Shown here: positions 63,076 through 64,000 of the stretch, piece by piece
Numbering within the stretch: the first letter of the stretch is position 1
Layout: each line of letters opens with the position of its first letter
Source: Bradyrhizobium sp. Ghvi
GTDB lineage: Bacteria > Pseudomonadota > Alphaproteobacteria > Rhizobiales > Xanthobacteraceae
Length of the DNA stretch: 64,000 nucleotides
Assembly: GCF_900115265.1 (NCBI RefSeq)
Contig: NZ_FOVU01000005.1
Coordinates: 186,001 to 250,000, forward strand
Direction: 5' to 3'
The notes under the pieces: generated by a model
Databases searched by the model: none
Told to the model about the DNA's origin: nothing
Seen by the model: only the letters and a program-made list of their open reading frames with translations
Program-made: the position numbers and the translations under genes

Positions 63076-63261
63076 ATGCCCTCCGAAGACGAAGACCGGC
63101 GTGAGTTTCTCAAGACTTGCGGAAAATTCGCAGCAGTCACGCCGCCAGCCATGACCATGCTGCTGTCCACCTCCCTCACGTCAAACGCAATTGCGCACTC
63201 CGGAGGTGCGGGCGTCCGGCACGAGCACCACGACCACGACCACGACCACGACCGGGACTAG
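63076..63261 (+). CDS. Tat-signal small protein with a His/Asp-rich tail
   Basis: This 61-aa protein has a twin-arginine signal (DRREFLKTCGKFA), a hydrophobic stretch (AMTMLLSTSLTSNAIA) and an AHS-like cleavage region. It ends in a short mature part in which His and Asp alternate (HEHHDHDHDHDRD), an obvious metal-binding tail. AGGGAGAA lies 5-12 bases upstream; a GTG at 63073 is also possible. An AT-rich promoter region (62990-63055) precedes it and a hairpin follows. Tat export would mean the tail folds or loads metal before transport. The function is unknown. Confidence 0.72.
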   Translation: MPSEDEDRREFLKTCGKFAAVTPPAMTMLLSTSLTSNAIAHSGGAGVRHEHHDHDHDHDRD

Positions 63262-63287
63262 GGCCGGTAATCTTTCCAAAGGAACGA

Positions 63288-63313
63288 TGAGGCCGCCTTG
63301 CAGGGCGGCCTCA
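63288..63313. terminator. Hairpin terminator between convergent small genes
   Basis: TGAGGCCGCC (63288-63297) and GGCGGCCTCA (63304-63313) form a perfect 10-base stem around TTGCAG. There is no T-run. It lies 26 bases after the Tat-signal gene and touches the end of the opposite gene. Confidence 0.65.
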
Positions 63314-63314
63314 A

Positions 63315-63530
63315 TCAATTGGGGCCGAGTTCTCTCGCGGCCGTCTTTGCGATCTCGTCCGGGTCATGAGTGCCCGCGGCGTCGATCTCGATCACCTTCC
63401 GCGCGACGATCTCGCAGATCGGATCGTTGCGATCGACCAGATGTAGTGATTTCAGCGCGGCAACGAACGCCTGACGGAGTCGTTTAGCGTCTGCCGAGCT
63501 GGCATTTCCCAAGAGCCCATTGATCGGCAT
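63315..63530 (-). CDS. Small hypothetical protein
   Basis: This 71-aa soluble, helical protein (SSADAKRLRQAFVAALKSLH, then CEIVARKVIEIDAAGTHDP) starts at ATG 63530 with AGAAG upstream. It shows no membrane segment or known motif. Proteins of this size and composition occur as conserved orphans in Bradyrhizobium-type genomes. It converges with the Tat-signal gene over a hairpin. Confidence 0.6.
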   Translation of the reverse strand: MPINGLLGNASSADAKRLRQAFVAALKSLHLVDRNDPICEIVARKVIEIDAAGTHDPDEIAKTAARELGPN

Positions 63531-63731
63531 TGCTTCTAGCCCCGTTACGCCACCCTCTTTTAGGGAGGCTTGCCCACAGGAATGCTAGCAAGCATTTCAG
63601 GTCACTTACAGATTCAAATTGCAGAGTTCAGCCAGGAGCAACGGCTGCTGCGGCGGAAAACATGGAAGAGAGGGAACGCTTTGCGGATTGCCGAGTTTTC
63701 CCGATGCCCTTCCCCAAGGGCGACCCCGATA

Positions 63732-63767
63732 GGCCCCAGCTCGCCCCCTGCCTACGGAGCTGGGGCC
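63732..63767. terminator. Hairpin near the end of the last small gene
   Basis: GGCCCCAGCTC (63732-63742) and GAGCTGGGGCC (63757-63767) pair perfectly over 11 bases around a 14-base loop, followed on the plus strand by ATTTCTT. It may end the minus-strand transcript of the gene ending at 63803 or an unrecognised plus transcript. The rest of 63531-63802 shows no supported gene. Confidence 0.6.
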
Positions 63768-63802
63768 ATTTCTTCGCACCAGTTTCTGCGTGTAGGGCGA
63801 GC

Positions 63803-63997
63803 TTAGTTCTTCGTTAGCGGCTTTTTTGGCCCCTCAGCGGCCGCGTCAATATCAGCCGCGGGTAATTCGCTCGTGCGGTCCTTCAAGTCGGCCGCCCGCT
63901 GGATCAGTCCCGACGCAACCCGCGGGTCCTTTGTGGTTTTTGCCATTCGCAGCAACGTTGCTGCCGCCTCTCGGGCGAAAGAGGTATAACGCGGCAC
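63803..63997 (-). CDS. Small hypothetical protein, possibly 5'-incomplete
   Basis: The visible 64 residues include FAREAAATLLRMAKTTKDPR and LIQRAADLKDRTSELPAADI, an amphipathic helical pattern seen in small orphan proteins of rhizobia. The first codon in the window is GTG 63997, and the gene may begin just beyond the window edge. It ends in KKPLTKN. Function unknown. Confidence 0.6.
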   Translation of the reverse strand: MPRYTSFAREAAATLLRMAKTTKDPRVASGLIQRAADLKDRTSELPAADIDAAAEGPKKPLTKN

Positions 63998-64000
63998 GTC

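Noticed and set aside
63570..63806. 78-codon plus-strand frame near the window end
   Set aside because: It runs through a perfect hairpin, lacks a ribosome site and has no conserved pattern.

Overview
The window is high-GC chromosomal DNA from an alphaproteobacterium, most likely Bradyrhizobium or a close Nitrobacteraceae relative. The grounds are the codon and base composition, a fructose ABC system matching rhizobial FrcBCA, several periplasmic-binding-protein transport operons, HWE-type kinase signalling, REP-like palindromic repeats and small orphan proteins typical of that group. The genus is an inference. I saw no rRNA, tRNA, CRISPR array, transposase or phage gene.

Layout. 1-5.2 kb: amino-acid-type catabolism (acetyltransferase, D-threonine aldolase/D-serine dehydratase-like PLP enzyme, aldehyde dehydrogenase, FAD oxidoreductase). 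5.4-12.5 kb: a LysR regulator divergent from a polyamine-type ABC operon (ATPase, HAD hydrolase, FAD amine oxidase, binding protein, two permeases). 12.5-21.5 kb: a fructose regulon, with the ROK regulator, sugar kinase, zwf and edd on the minus strand and frcBCA divergent on the plus strand. A near-perfect operator overlaps the -35 of frcB. Fructose would enter through FrcBCA, be phosphorylated, and be oxidised by the Entner-Doudoroff pathway. 21.7-25 kb: a FAN1-like nuclease fused to a DnaQ-like exonuclease, convergent with dinB. 25-27.9 kb: an IclR regulator, a DMT exporter, a deleted hydratase remnant and a PPOX-fold protein, with a palindromic operator array between regulator and exporter.

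28.2-35.5 kb is the most interesting block: a three-gene NHLP-type peptide secretion system (HlyD-like protein, C39-peptidase ABC exporter, second ABC permease/ATPase). A perfect hairpin terminator separates it from a convergent 78-aa double-glycine-leader peptide gene, the probable cargo. No peptide-modifying enzyme is present. 35.6-41.4 kb: a VOC protein, a CaiB-type CoA-transferase and a second Mfd-like helicase with a Lys/Ser/Pro-rich tail. 41.5-47.7 kb: two tiny membrane ORFs, a single-domain response regulator, CheB, a CheB-CheR-PAS-HWE kinase hybrid whose CheB catalytic His is lost, and a Crp/Fnr regulator ending at a G10 tract.

48-57 kb is a minus-strand catabolic stretch (SDR, sialidase-fold protein, sodium/solute symporter, M20 amidohydrolase, enolase-superfamily enzyme, M20 peptidase, MFS transporter) carrying three palindromic repeat elements. 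Two of these supply the stop codon of the adjacent gene. 57.3-60.4 kb: a membrane-anchored TAXI protein and a CYTH-CHAD protein. 60.6-64 kb is gene-poor, with AT-rich islands, a truncated H-NS-like protein and two small ORFs sharing its coiled-coil tail, a Tat-signal peptide with a His/Asp tail, and short orphans.
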